From Hirundichthys speculiger (taxonomy: Eukaryota; Chordata; Actinopteri; Beloniformes; Exocoetidae): a stretch of DNA of 64,000 nt. The stretch lies in the NCBI GenBank assembly GCA_018398805.1, contig JAGFBZ010001232.1, positions 117,585-181,584 of the forward strand, read 5' to 3'. The notes under the pieces are model-generated. The model did no database searches and had not been told where the DNA came from. It saw only the letters and a program-made list of their open reading frames with translations. The translations under genes were made by a program, and so were the position numbers. Of this stretch, positions 33,507 through 45,134 are shown piece by piece (position 1 is the first letter of the stretch; every line of letters starts with the position of its first letter).

Positions 33507-33748
33507 CCGGACACACCCCTAGTGTTCCGGACACGCCCCCAGTGTTCCAGACACGCCCCTAGTGTTCCGGACACGCCCCCAGTGTTCCGGACACGCCTCC
33601 AGTGTTCCGGACACACCCCTAGTGTTCCGGACACGCCCCCAGTGTTCCGGACACGCCCCCAGTGTTCCGGACACACCCCTAGTGTTTCGGACACGCCCCC
33701 AGTGTTCCGGACACACCCCTAGTGTTCCGGACACGCCCCCAGTGTTCA
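33507..33748. repeat. 20-bp minisatellite, about 12 units
   Basis: Unit CCGGACACGCCCCCAGTGTT, with an alternative ACACCCCTAGTGTT form. The two variants recur in a mixed order. The open frames on both strands are repeat translations. Confidence 0.95.
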
Positions 33749-33818
33749 CGCGCTGAACAAGTCCGACTTCGTTCTTCGCTAAAGTTGCCGTCGTTTCCCG
33801 AATGTCTTTGCTTTGCAG

Positions 33819-34627
33819 TAGAGGTGTTCGGAACAACCCAACAACCTGAAAACCCGAGGTTCCGACCCGAATCGGGCTCGGGTCCATTCAAAAGACGTGA
33901 CTCCGGGTTCTGGTCTGAATCGGTACAGTTAGTCTCGGGTCCGGTCGGTGCTCTCTGACAGGCTGGGTCCACGTTTACTCCAGAGAGGTAAAGATATTAG
34001 CGGTGGCAGCTAATGTCAGGACTCGGGGCAGTTTAATTAATTATTCATTAACGTGGCGTGTTTGTCATGAAACAACCGTGTTGCCGTAGCGTGTTATTAG
34101 CGTGTTATTAGCGGTTTGCCCGGCAGCTGTAAAGCACAACGGATCACCAACATGACAACGCTGGATGAGAGAACATGTTCACCACACGTCCTGACCGGTG
34201 TAGGCTATTAGCGTTAGCAGTTGCTACCAACAGCATCTGTATCCACAAAGAAAATAACGACGTGGATTTATTGTTGTTTACATCACGTAGCCTATGTAGC
34301 AACTGAACCGGTAGAGGAAGACAACTATTAGCGTTAGCAGTTGCTACCAATAGCATCTGTATCCACAAAGAAAACAATGACGTGGATTTATTGTTGTTTA
34401 CATCACGTAGCCTATGTAGCAACTGAACCGGTAGAAGAAGACAACTTTAGGTAAGAAAATCAAGTTTTATTCAACGCTAGACAACTTTAACAGGAGCAAC
34501 TATGGGCTGGATTGTCTCGGTTCTATTCGGGTAACTCGGTTCGGTTCGTGGTCGGAAACTAAAGACTCGGGTCGGGTCGGTTCCATTCGGGTTCGGGTCC
34601 ATGAAAGTGGACCCGTGAAGACCTCTT
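33819..34627. mobile_element. hAT-like element, sister of 24782-26256
   Basis: Left end TAGAGGTGTTCGGAACAACC, right end CCCGTGAAGACCTCTT. Flanks CTTTGCAG (33811-33818) and CTTTGCTG (34628-34635) are an 8-bp TSD with one mismatch. Unique parts match the sister copy closely, but the internal 120-bp array has two units, not seven. Confidence 0.88.
34205..34444. repeat. 120-bp repeat, two units
   Basis: Units start at 34205 and 34325; both carry the GTATCCAC form seen only in the last unit of the larger array. Confidence 0.95.
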
Positions 34628-34879
34628 CTTTGCTGGTTTTCTTTTACATTAACGTTCCAGATCCACCCCAGAAAAACAAGCAGGATTAGATCTGGGACGT
34701 TTATCTGCGAGTTGGAATAAATATGTCGTCTGACGGCGAGATTAACAGAGAAACGTTCAAAACTGTCAGAATGATCTACTTCACCGGAGATTTCTGGCAA
34801 CGCATCGATATGAGGGGAATAAAAAAAAACAAAACAAACGTAGCCGCCGTTTGGAGAAAACGCTGAGAAAGATACGGCG

Positions 34880-35110
34880 CCTCTGAGGTCCAGACCGCGC
34901 ACGCACGCCGCTCATTTGCATACGCTTCCTGTCAGACCTTATCTGAGCGTTTTTAGCTCAAACCTGCCGCTGACTGTTAACCCTTCACAAACTCATCGTT
35001 CGGCCGCATTGATTAAAAGATGAGTGAACTTATTATGCATTAAAGCGTCATGTCAAAGCCCTGGCACGGCAAGATAGCGGCCTTATCTCTCCCCTACCTG
35101 ATAAGAGACA
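34880..35110. promoter_or_regulatory. Candidate enhancer-like block with GATA sites
   Basis: Non-repetitive block with an octamer-like CATTTGCATA at 34914, GATA-type words CCTTATCTGAG (34938), CCTTATCTC (35081) and CTGATAAGAG (35098), and TTATGCATTAAAG. It stops at the G run at 35126. Function is inference from motif density. Confidence 0.32.
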
Positions 35111-35124
35111 ACATGGGAGAGAGA

Positions 35125-35125
<1 letters not shown>

Positions 35126-35158
<33 letters not shown>
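35126..35158 (+). repeat. G33 homopolymer
   Basis: 33 consecutive G. Length is likely uncertain in any assembly. Confidence 0.95.
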
Positions 35159-35159
<1 letters not shown>

Positions 35160-36665
35160 GGGGAGAGATACAAGATGGGAGAGAGGAGCGAATGGTGGGA
35201 GGTAGAGAGGTGCTGCTGTGGTGTTGTAATAAGAAAGACGACTGGTGGATTCAGAGCAGAAGAGGAGGAGAGGAAAGAAGGGAGGAGGGGAGGAAAGAAG
35301 GGAGGAGGGGAGGAAGGGAGGAAGGGAGGAAAGAAGGAGGGGAGGAAAGATGGGAGGAGGAGGAGGAGGAGGAAAGAAGGGAGGAGGGGAGGAAAGAAGG
35401 GAGGAGGGGAGGAAAGACGGGAGGAGGGGAGGGAAGAGGGAGGAGGGAGGGAAGGGAGGAGGGGAGGAAAGATGGAGGAGGGGAGAGGAAGGAATGGTGG
35501 GAGGTAGAAGAGGTGCGGAGGGGAGGATGAGGAAAGAAGGGAGGAGAGAAAGAGGGAGGAGGGAGGGAAAGAGGAGGAGGAAGGGGGAGGAAAGGAGGGG
35601 AGGAAAGGAGGGAGGAGGAGGAGGAGGAGGGAGGGGGGGAGGAAAGAAGGGAAGGGAGGGAGGGAGGAAGAGGGAAGGAGGGGAGGAAAGGAGAGGAGAG
35701 AAAGAAGGGAGGAGGGGAGGAAAGGGGAGGAGGGAAGGAAAAGAGGAGAGGGGAGGGGGAAGGGGAAGGAAAGGGAGGAAGGAAGAGGAGGAAAGGAGGG
35801 AGGAGGGAGGAAGGAAAGAGGGAGGAAAGAGGGGAGGAGGGGAGGAAAGAAAGGGGAGGAAGGAGGGAGAAGGAAAGAAGGAAAGAAGGGAGGAGGGGAG
35901 GAAAGAAGGGAGGAGGGGAGGAAAGGAGGGAGGAGGGGAGGAAAGATGGAAGGAGGGGAGGAGGGAGGAAGGGGAGGAAAAGGGGGGAGGAGGGGGAGGA
36001 GGAAGGGAGGAAAAGGATGGGAGAGGGAGGAAAGAGGGGAGGGGGAGGAAGAGAAGGGAGGAGGGGAGGAAGGAGAAGGGGAGGAAAGAGGGAAGGAGGG
36101 GAGGAAAGAAGGGAGGAGGGGAGGAAAGAGGAGGAGGAAAGGGAGGAAGGGAGGAAGGAGGGGAGGGAGGGGAGGAAAAGAAGGGAGGAGGGGGGAGGAG
36201 GAAAGGATGGGAGGAGGGGAGGAAAGAGGGAAAGAAGGGGAGGAGGGGAGGAGGAGGAGGAGGGAGGAGGAGGAGGGAAAGAAGGGAGGAGGGAGGAGGA
36301 GGGAAGGAGGAAAGGAGAAGGAGGAGGAGGGAGGAAGGAGGGAGGAGGGGAGGAGGAAGGAGAAGGAAAGGGGAGGAGGGGAGGAAAGATGGGAGGAGGG
36401 GAGGAAAGAAGGGAGGAGGGGAGGAAAGATGGGAGGAGGGGAGGAAAGATGGAAGGAGGGGAGGGAAGAGGGGAGGAGGGGAGGAAAGATGGAAGGAAAG
36501 AAGGGAGGAGGGGAGGAAAGGAGGGAGGAGGGGAGGAAAGAGGGGAGGAGGGGAGGAAAGAAGGGAGGAGGGGAGGAAAGATGGGAGGAGGGGAGGAGGG
36601 GAGGAAAGAAGGGAGGAGGGGAGGAAAGAAGGGAGGAGGAGAGGAAAGATGGAAGGAAAGATGGG
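35159..36665 (+). repeat. 1.5-kb purine minisatellite
   Basis: Almost pure G/A, based on GGAGGGGAGGAAAGAAGGGA and variants with GATGG. Pyrimidines are rare after about 35260. Open frames of 280-580 codons on both strands (Gly/Glu/Arg/Lys-rich or Pro/Ser-rich) are artefacts of composition. The tract can form triplex or G-quadruplex DNA. Confidence 0.95.
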
Positions 36666-36769
36666 AGTCGCCTCTCCTCTCTATTCTCTCCGCTTCCTTG
36701 CATTGCTTCTCTTTTTTTTCTTTGCGCCTCCATTTGCATTTTTCTCCATTTTCCTCTCCGCAGTTCTCT

Positions 36770-36795
36770 CCCCCCCCCCCCCCCCCCCCCCCCCC
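36770..36795 (-). repeat. C26 homopolymer
   Basis: 26 consecutive C, about 100 bases beyond the purine tract. Confidence 0.95.
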
Positions 36796-37107
36796 ATCGG
36801 GGGCCTTTGAAGGGGGGTCAGGAGGGACACAATGCAAACACAGGGCCGCTGAATAGAGGATGGGAAGAGGACAGCTGTTGGAGATGACAGCGATGGCTGT
36901 TAAAACGCAATCTGTCTCTCTTCCCGCCGGCCTGTTGCCGACACGCCGCCGCACACGCATCTCCACGGGCGGGTGCGCCTCCTCGCGTCTTCTCACGGAG
37001 GCCGCGGCGTCACGGGGCGCTCCCGGCCGTGATGTCTGTTGGCACCATCGGCGATGGAGGAAGCGTGACGTCAGCTGACTGGAATAAAAGAACTTCTGAG
37101 CAGTGTT
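36796..37107. other. Unique CpG-rich DNA
   Basis: About 310 bases, CpG-rich around 36920-37060, no gene recognised. Confidence 0.4.
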
Positions 37108-37172
37108 TAATTCAATTCAATTCAAATTCAAAAATACTTTATTGATCCCTCAAGGGGGAAATTCAAGTTTCA
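37108..37172. mobile_element. Retroposon tail fragment
   Basis: TTCAATTCAATTCAAATTC followed by ACTTTATTGATCCCTCAAGG and GGGAAATTC, a word order typical of the 3' end of fish retroposons. Too short to classify. Confidence 0.5.
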
Positions 37173-37216
37173 GTACACCAGCAGAAATCTGGTGTTTGAG
37201 GGGAGCTGCTAGCGTC

Positions 37217-37770
37217 CAGCGTGTTGCCAGATTGGGCGGTTTCCCGCCCAGTTGGGCTAAACACAATTTGGGTGTTTTTACCAACATCTGGCGGTTTTTT
37301 TTAATATTTTGAAAACGGCACAACAAACTGTTATTTCATGGTTTAAAAACAGTACAAATACAAAATTCAGTATACTTCGCTCACTCGTATTAACGCGCTA
37401 TCGTGACGTCACCTCGACAAACCGCAGAAGCCCGCTGTCTCTCAACTCAAAGTGGTCGGCTAATCTGTTAGCAAAATAAGTAGGCTATCATGGCGAAGTG
37501 CGGAAAATATAAGAAATGGTGTTTACGTGGTTGATGTGTTAACTTGGGCCTGACTCTGGGATACACGATTTTCTGTGACATGCACTATAATAAAATACAA
37601 CTTTTCATTTAGGCTTAATTGTTTAATACTGTAAATGCATTTAAATCCATGTTTATTCAAATATGAAATGTTTTCGTATGAAAACACTTATTGGGTGTTT
37701 TTTTTCCTGAAGTGGGCGGGTTTTTGAACGCGACTGGGCGGAAGTGGCTCAACCAAATCTGGCAACGCTG
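37217..37770. mobile_element. hAT-like element with TTGCCAGATT ends
   Basis: Left CAGCGTGTTGCCAGATTGGG, right CCAAATCTGGCAACGCTG: a strong inverted repeat. Sub-terminal GGGCGGTTTCCCGCCCAGTT at the left and GAAGTGGGCGGGTTTTTGAA at the right also mirror each other. From memory this is a common fish hAT MITE type. The flanks do not show a convincing TSD. Confidence 0.75.
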
Positions 37771-38885
37771 CTTCTGAACCTGCAAAATAAAAGCTGCTGC
37801 TGCTATAAATATCATCACGCGGTGACAGTTTAGCTCATTTAAGTACGAAAGAAAAGTTGCCAAGTTTAGCTTCAGTCCTGTTTTGACTGTTGATATTGTT
37901 TTATTATTTTTTTAAAGTCACATTTTGTTCCTAGTTTGCGTTGGTGAACGTGTCCTTCACCAGCTTCTGTCCTCGTCTCCTGGTTTGTTTTTGCCCCGTT
38001 TTATTTTGAAAGTGTAATTTCTCACAGTAGCACAAGAAGAACTGGACAAACCTGCTGTGATGTCACATTAATGGGTTGATGTGTGTTTAACGCAGCTGCA
38101 GTACCGCTGACGTCCACTAGATGGTGGCTCCAGGAAAAATATCAGCTGCAGTGCTTAAGGTGTCCACCTCATTTAAGAAATACTCTGGTTTCTAACTCGT
38201 CTTAAGGTTTTATGGTATAAAAAAGGAGCCAAATAGAGACTAAAACAATCAGAAGGTGGGAGTTAATTCTTTTCCGCTCTGAAAAAATAATCAGTCTGGA
38301 TTCGAGCTTATATTTCCCAGGTGGGCCTCTGGTCTCCAACCAGGACCAGGTTCTTCTCTCTGATGCTTCTCACGATGTCGGTGCTTGAAAACATTTCCAG
38401 CATCAGGCAGAAACGCTAACGAGAGGAAAATCTGGTTTGATTGACGCGTCTGCAGCTCTGGGGGCGGAGCTGAGAAGCTAAAAGGCCAAGAGTTTAATTC
38501 ATTCTCGTTGTTTTTTTTTTATCCTCGGCTGATGTTTTGTTTTGATCCGTCAGCTGATTGGGGAGCTAATTTTTTTACAGTTGTTTTGTTGTCGTGTTCA
38601 TGTGGATTATTTCTGTCCATAAACTGGACAAACGGACATTCAGGACACGTGTACGTTAACGTTTATTCTATTAAAGCTGCCATTTAATTTCAGAAAAGAA
38701 AAAAAAACAAACAGATACATAAGAAAGTGGCGTTTTGAAGTCACTCGATCATGAATTTTATTTTCATATGCCGACTTTTTGATGAAAAATATTGACTTTT
38801 TGTAATTAAAATTCAGATTTTATGGTAAATTAGAGAATTTCATTGGACAAATTACAACTTTGCGTAACACGAGCCGGATTCTTGC
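37771..38885. other. Unique DNA, nothing recognised
   Basis: 1.1 kb without coding sequence, RNA gene or repeat family that I recognise. Confidence 0.45.
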
Positions 38886-38916
38886 AGGATAAACTTCTTT
38901 GTGGCGGCGCCAGCTC

Positions 38917-39968
38917 ATCGTGGAGGGCGGATCCTCGTCGTGGGGGGGCGGATTCTCATTGTGGAGGGTGGATCCTCATCGTGGGGGGCGGATCCTCATT
39001 GTGGAGGGCGGATCCTCATCATGGAGGGCGGATCCTCGTCGTGGGGGGGCGGATCCTCATCATGGAGGGTGGATCCTCGTCGTGGAGGGTGGATCCTCGT
39101 CGTGGAGGGTGGATCCTCGTCGTGGAGGGTGGATCCTCATCATGGAGGGCGGATCCTCGTCGTGGGGGGGCGGATCCTCATCATGGAGGGTGGATCCTCG
39201 TGTGGAGGGTGGATCCTCGTCGTGGAGGGTGGATCCTCGTCGTGGGGGGGGCGGATCTTCATTGTGGAGGGCGGATCCTCATCATGGAGGGCGGATCCTC
39301 GTCGTGGGGGGGCGGATCCTCATCATGGAGGGCGGATCCTCGTCGTGGGGGGGCGGATCATCTCATTGTGGAGGGCGGATCCTCATCATGGAGGGCGGGA
39401 TCCTCGTCGTGGGGGGGCGGATCCTCATCGTGGGGGGCGGATCCTCATTGTGGAGGGCGGATCCTCATCGGGGGCGGATCCTCGGGTCGGGGGGGGGCGG
39501 ATCCTCATCATGGAGGGCGGAGGGCGGATCCTCGTCGTGGGGGGGCGGATCCTCATCATGGAGGGTGGATCCTCGTCGTGGAGGGTGGATCCTCGTCGTG
39601 GGGGGGGCGGATCTTCATTGTGGAGGGCGGATCCTTGTCGTGGGGGGGCGGATCTTTGTCGTGGGGGGGCGGATCCTCATTGTGGAGGGCGGATCCTGTG
39701 TTGTGGGGGGGCGGATCTTTGTCGTGGGGGGGCGGATCCTCATTGTGGAGGGGGGATCCTTGTCGTGGGGGGGCGGATCTTTGTGTGGGGGGGCGGATCC
39801 TCATTGTGGAGGGCGGATCCTCATCGTGGGGGGCGGATCCTCATTGTGAAGGGTGGATCCTCATCATGGAGGGTGGATCTTTGTCGTGGGGGGGGCGGAT
39901 CCTCGTCGTGGGCGGATCTTCGTCGTGGGGGGGCGGATCCTCATCATGGAGGGCGGATCCTCATCGTA
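38917..39968. repeat. About 20-bp GGATCC minisatellite, about 52 units
   Basis: Units of 19-22 bp such as GGATCCTCATCATGGAGGGC and GGATCCTCGTCGTGGGGGGG. Each has a GGATCC palindrome. Length variation in the G run shifts the frame but no stop arises, so three plus frames stay open for 300-400 codons; not genes. Confidence 0.95.
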
Positions 39969-41740
39969 GTGAAAATGAAATTCGCATCAAAGCTGTAAAA
40001 ATCGTGGGTCAGGTTTTCAGCTCTCGAGCGCCCCCTGGAGTCCACCTGTGCACGTGGGTCCCTTTTGGTGACCACCAACGCTGAGCTGAGTTTAATCAGA
40101 AACGTTCTTAACGAGCGCGGGGGGGCAGGGGGGCGGGGGTGGGGGGTGGGGGGGGGGAGCAAACAGTGAAGCCAGCGGGAGGAGTGACTGATTTAAAGTC
40201 TATTAGTCAACCAGTAATCGACCCGAACAGCTGACTGATGGGATTCAGTTGTGGGGGGGGGGGGGGGGGGGGTGAAGGAAAAAAAATGTAAACAGCAGGT
40301 TTGGTTTGTATCTGGCACCCCCCCCCAAACATCCCCCCCCCCCCACATGGGGGGGGGGGGGGGGGTGGAAGAGGGAACGCAAGAAATCACAGGTAACAAC
40401 AATCCTCGCTGGTGTGAGTGTGTATACGTGTTCGTGTGTGCATGTGTGTGCGTGTTTGGGTGGTGTGTGCGTATCGTGTGTGTGTGTGTTGCATGTGTGT
40501 GGTGTGTGTGTGTGTGTGTGTGTGCGTGTGCATGTGTGTGTGTGCGTATCTCAGCTCCCACACTCCTCTGACAGCAGCAGATAAACATGAGTCGCTGCTA
40601 CTGACCACATGATTTATCAACATGAATTTCGCCTCTATCTCTTTCTCTCCTCCTCCTCCTCCTCCTCTCTTTCCTCCGTCTCCCTCTTCCACTTTTTCCA
40701 CTCACTTCTGGACTCTGGCAGAGTTCACGTGAGAACGCACACACACATGCACGTACACACATGCACGCGGTCTACTCATTAACTGTCAAAAAGCACTAAT
40801 GAGAAGTAAAGACGGCGAAGACCGGATGGAGGTGCGAGAACAGCATACCGAGAGACACAAAAGACGGGAATGAAACAGAGACAAAGGAAGGGGGGGGAGG
40901 GGGGGGGGGGGGGGTGACGAATAAAGAAATATTAGAAGAAACTTATTTAAGGATGTAAAAAAAAATGAATTCATTTGGAGCCGTAAAGGCTGGAAACTGT
41001 TTCTGAGGCTTGTAAAATCTGAAGGAAGTGAAGATCTAAAGAGAAGCTGCTTTCTTTTAGTGAAAGAGACACCTTTGCGCACACGCACGCACACACACAT
41101 GCACACACGCATGCACACACACATGCACATGCACACATGCACACACGCATGCACACGCATGCACACACACACGCATGCACACACACGCTCACACATGCAT
41201 GCACGTGCACACCCTCTGTACAATTAGCCTGCTCCCTGCTCGGCTGGCTGGTGAGAGGCTCTGGTGTTGAACACCTTGTCTCCCCTGCGTCCTCGCTCCT
41301 TCCTCCCTTTCCTTTATTCCTCTCGTGCCCCCCCCCCCCCCCCCCCTCAGCTCAGCCCCCCCCCCCATCCTCCTCCCCCAACCTGCCGTACGATCTGGGC
41401 AGAAGGTGCCAGACACTCGAAGCCCGAGCAGAGACTGGCGCTGCTGGAGATGGAGGTGGAGGTGGAGAGATGGAGGGAATAATGATGGGGGGGTGGGGGG
41501 GGGGGGGGGGGTGCGGCTCGTTTGGGGGAGCGGACGTCCACGCGTGGCGCCCCCGAACAAGTGTTGGCTTGTTTACGTCCCGTTTGGACCGTGTTGATTG
41601 TCCCCCTCTAACCTCGCTTGGCTTGATGAGTTTGACTCCGCAGAAGTGCTAACGAGATCTCAGACGCCGCGTTTTCATTAGCGTTTCCCTCCGATCGCCG
41701 CTTTACGTCAACAGCTGCTGACAAACACAAAAAAACATCT
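39969..41740. other. Low-complexity rich DNA, no gene
   Basis: G runs at 40130-40160, 40252-40272 and 40350-40366, C runs at 40318-40345; (TG)n with TGCATG variants at 40413-40550; C run at 41329-41347; G run at 41488-41511; purine-rich 40640-40700. No exon recognised. Confidence 0.6.
41085..41212. repeat. (CA)n with GCATGC variants
   Basis: CACACA and ACGCATGCAC units, with alternating purine/pyrimidine throughout. Confidence 0.92.
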
Positions 41741-41744
41741 ACAG

Positions 41745-41990
41745 ACGTGTGAAAAACTGTTTGCCCCTTTGACGGATTTCTTCCTTTTTTGTTTTGTCAT
41801 TCTTCCATGTTTCAGATCATCAAACCTCATCATTAACTGTTTTTCACTGACCACACCCACACCTGATCACTTCCACACCTGTAGCTTCAAAGCAAACCAC
41901 TAAAATAGAAACTCCCTGACAACATGAAGGAGGCTGGAAGATCTGAAGGAATCCAGGAACAGTCCGAACCTGCAGGGACGTTCACCTCTG
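41745..41990 (+). mobile_element. Fragment of a fish DNA-element family
   Basis: GTGAAAAACTGTTTGCCCCT, TTCAGATCATCAAACCTCAT and ATCTGAAGGAATCCAGGAAC resemble from memory one end of a common teleost DNA transposon. The matching end is absent. Confidence 0.45.
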
Positions 41991-42015
41991 GGTGGTGAAT
42001 CATCACTGTCACTGT

Positions 42016-42210
42016 CGGGTTAGGTAGGGTTAGGGGTTAGGGGTTAGGGGTTAGGGGTTAGGGGGTTAGGGGTTAGGGGTTAGGGGTTAGGGGTTAGGGG
42101 GTTAGGGGGTTAGGGGGGTTTAGGGGGGTTAGGGGGGTTAGGGGGGTTTAGGGGGGGTTAGGGTTAGGGTTAGGGGGGTTTAGGGTTAGGGTTTAGGTTA
42201 GGGTTTTTTA
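42016..42210 (+). repeat. TTAGGGG-type telomere-like array
   Basis: TTAGGGG units at first, then TTAGGGGGG and TTTAGGGGGG, then TTAGGG and TTTAGG at the right. G-rich strand is plus. Unit length grows along the array. Confidence 0.93.
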
Positions 42211-42572
42211 AAGGTCTTGTACCCCGTATGTAGCAGCATGGTTTTGTTTGCTGTGTGTGAGGAGGATGTGGCGATTTAATGATTAGAGCATAATTTTCGA
42301 GGTTTTTGTGTCACTCTGCTGCGCTTAATGTGAGTCGCTGCCACGCAGTCGAGAGGAGGCCGACGTAAGAGATCAATTCGGTTTCATCTTTGACTCCCGG
42401 TGGCTCCTTCATCTCAAACCCCCTTCTGAAACGGTTTTCATCTACTTTATTTTACTGTCTGAGTCTGGAAAAAACACTCACAACAACAACACAACCACCA
42501 GCCTCTTTCTAAATCTGACAGTTACGTGAAGGATGTTCCAGTCGAGTCCCCGTCCGATGGATGAGTCACCGC

Positions 42573-43678
42573 TAGGGTTGGGAATCGAGAACCGGTTCTC
42601 TACAGGAACCAGTTCCTGTAGAGAACAGGTTCCTGTAGAGAACTGGTTCCTCTAGAGAACCGGTTCCGTGTGTTTCAGTTCCATGGAATCGTTTGGCAGT
42701 TTATCCAGCGATTCTCTTATCGATTCCAACCAACACGAATCTCACGTAATTTACGCAAGTTACGCACAGTCAATTCCAGAAAGCACTTACGTGATTAAGT
42801 TACGTCGGTTTAGCACGTTAGCATTGCAGTTGTAAACAACAATGGCGCCCACCAGGTTCAAACGCTCCAAAGTTTGGCTTCACTTCACCAAAGAAAGATG
42901 GCAACAAGGCAACTAGCAGTCATTGTAAAGTGGAGATAACAGCGTCGGGAGGGAACACGGCTAACACGCAGAAACATTTGAACACACAACATGCTAACGA
43001 GTGTCGTGTTTTTGACGCTTCGGACTGATGGATCTCAACCCAGCAGCAGTAGCCAAGCTAAGATCACCTCTGGTAACTCTGGTTAGTAGCTATCCCGCTG
43101 CCTATGTGCTTCTTTGTAAAACACGCTATAACATTAGCGCTATGCTATTAAACGAATGCCTTCTGCATTACATTTAGAAGATGACCGTGATGAGAGAGAG
43201 AGTCTGGCTGGTTCAGAGGCTGGAAGACATGATTATTTTACTGATAAACAATTGTTAATTCTTCATAGTATTTGCAGATTTGTACTATGAACTGTTCCGT
43301 TGTATTTGATAGTATTTATCTTTATTTATTATTATTTTTGAGTGCTTAGTGAGCTCATATATCCTTTTAAAAAGGAGATTTTTTTATTTCTATTAGGAAA
43401 AATCTGTTAGTAAAATGTTACACATTCTTGTGTATTTGCACAGTTACATATTACAACAGTTAACACGTTATCCAGGCTTTGGGCCTCTTTTGACCTCGCT
43501 GTTGAGTTTGTAAGGTCGTGACTTCTACGTAAAAAAAAAAAAAATTGATGCTAATTAAACTGTTTGTTCTCCTTTTTGCCCAAATTAGAATCAATAAGAG
43601 AATCGATAAAAATCGAAACGTTAAACAGTATCGATAATGGAATTGGAATCGAAAAAATCATATCAATTCCCCTCCCTA
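42573..43678 (+). mobile_element. hAT element, 1.1 kb, with BED fossil
   Basis: Starts TAGGGTTGGGAATCGAGAAC and ends ATTCCCCTCCCTA. Flanks GTCACCGC and GTCACGCC agree at 6 of 8. Sub-terminal left sequence has GGTTCCTGTAGAGAAC repeats in tandem; the right has ATCGATAA words. Contains a broken BED finger. Confidence 0.8.
42842..43035 (+). pseudogene. BED zinc-finger fossil of hAT transposase
   Basis: From ATG: F-K-R-S-K-V-W-L-H-F-T-K, a frameshift near 42895, then N-K-A-T-S-S-H-C-K-V-E, and T-Q-K-H-L-N-T-Q-H-A (histidine codons at 42975 and 42990). The order fits W-x-x-F, C-x2-C, H-x4-H, but the first cysteine is AGC serine at 42915. One frameshift plus a lost zinc ligand: dead. Confidence 0.78.
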
Positions 43679-44990
43679 GTCACGCCCACATCACGCATCC
43701 CTTCGCCACCACCACGTTATGCCACCGACTTCGAGACCCTGCGCTGAAATCTGCAGCTCTGATAGCCGGCGGCATCGCGGCCGTGCTGCTCCGGGCCCCG
43801 GGCCCAGAGGCCTCGCGGGTTTTAGGGCCCTGACGGGTTTTACAGGCGGTCCAGAGTGGAGAAGGTCCCGTGAGGCCAAAGAAAACACAGATTTGAGCCG
43901 AATCTGGTCCAGCGTGTTTGAGCTTTGACAGGTTAAAGCCGAATGTGGTTCGAGGAAAACTGCAGATTTGGATTCTTTAACGCTTGTGCCGGGGCGAGGA
44001 CGTCCAGGTTGGATCTTAATGGGGACGTCGAGACCGGTCACGCCGTCCTCTCATCGTCTGTGGCACGGCGAGCACATGACTAACCAAACTCATGCACCTG
44101 TTGTCATATTCAGAGACGATCCGTTTCCTCTTAGACCACAGAAAAAAAAACTCTGGCAAAGTTTCCTCCATTGATTAGTTTTTTTTCTGAGGCAGAGCTT
44201 TCTCTCCCCCCCTCGTACGCGGGCGATCAAACAGCCGCATTAATAATCTCATGTTTCTGTCGTGAAAAGGAGCTTTAACAAGAAAAATAAGGCTGTGTTG
44301 GAGCTTTTCTTTTTTCTAATGCTTTACCCACTTCATCTGCTCAAGATTCAAACGTGGTGAACTGAAACGCATTAGCTTCAATAATGTTCAGAAGGTGGTG
44401 GAGAAAAGAGAGAGAGAGAGAAAAAAAGAAGAAGAAGAAGCACAATTTGTGTCCATCTGAAAAGTACAAGGATTTCTGTCTGTTCTACAGATCTGTGTTT
44501 TAAGGCTTCGTGGTATGAATGGCTGATTATTTCTGCCCAGGAGCTATTACTAATATTGACAACAAGACGCCATTTAGAAAAGAGGACAGAAAAAAAAAAA
44601 ACTCCAGGAAGAAAAGTTGCCCTGCTTTTGGACCTTATCCTTTTCTGCACACAGCGTGTATTGATCAGGACTGTTTTTAACAGACTGCTGTGAGGTCCAT
44701 TAACCGATGGTGATGACAAAGCATTAAGAGACTAATGTGTCCCTGGAGGACTGGAGGCCAAAGAAGGATGAGTGAGACACTCCAGCAGACAACGGCTGCT
44801 TTTATCAGTTTAACGTGAAGGCTGACGGCTTAAAGACGGGTTAGGGTTAGGGATGGGATGATCCCGTGATGAATGCGCCTCCTTAAATGTGGCTGCAGTT
44901 ATAAACTATACAGTGTGACTGTCGGCTGAGACAAATAAAACACCTATTTTACGTTAATTTAACTGTCTGCTGCACAAACGGGGAAAAACG
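43679..44990. other. Unique DNA, possible CNEs
   Basis: No gene recognised. 44215-44350 and 44470-44590 (TTAAGGCTTCGTGGTATGAA, GGCTGATTATTTCTGCCCAG) are AT-rich, non-repetitive and CNE-like. A two-unit TTAGGG remnant lies at 44838-44852. Confidence 0.4.
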
Positions 44991-45134
44991 AACACAGACG
45001 CCGAATCACCAACTGGCTGCACAGTTTCACTTCTTTACGATTAAACGGAAATACAAGAATGCTTGGCCGTAGGTTTTTAAGTGACATATCTGTAAATATT
45101 GGCATAACTTTTAATATTTGAGTGAAGGTCTCCT

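Noticed and set aside
35048..36996. Open frames of 280-580 codons on both strands (Gly/Arg/Glu/Lys or Pro/Ser/Leu-rich)
   Set aside because: They are translations of a G/A tract that lacks T-containing stop codons on plus and shows no start, splice or domain signal.
38843..40084. Three overlapping 316-413-codon open frames rich in Gly, Ser, Trp, Arg, Asp
   Set aside because: All are frames of a 20-bp minisatellite without stops; similar length in all three plus frames shows there is no real coding frame.
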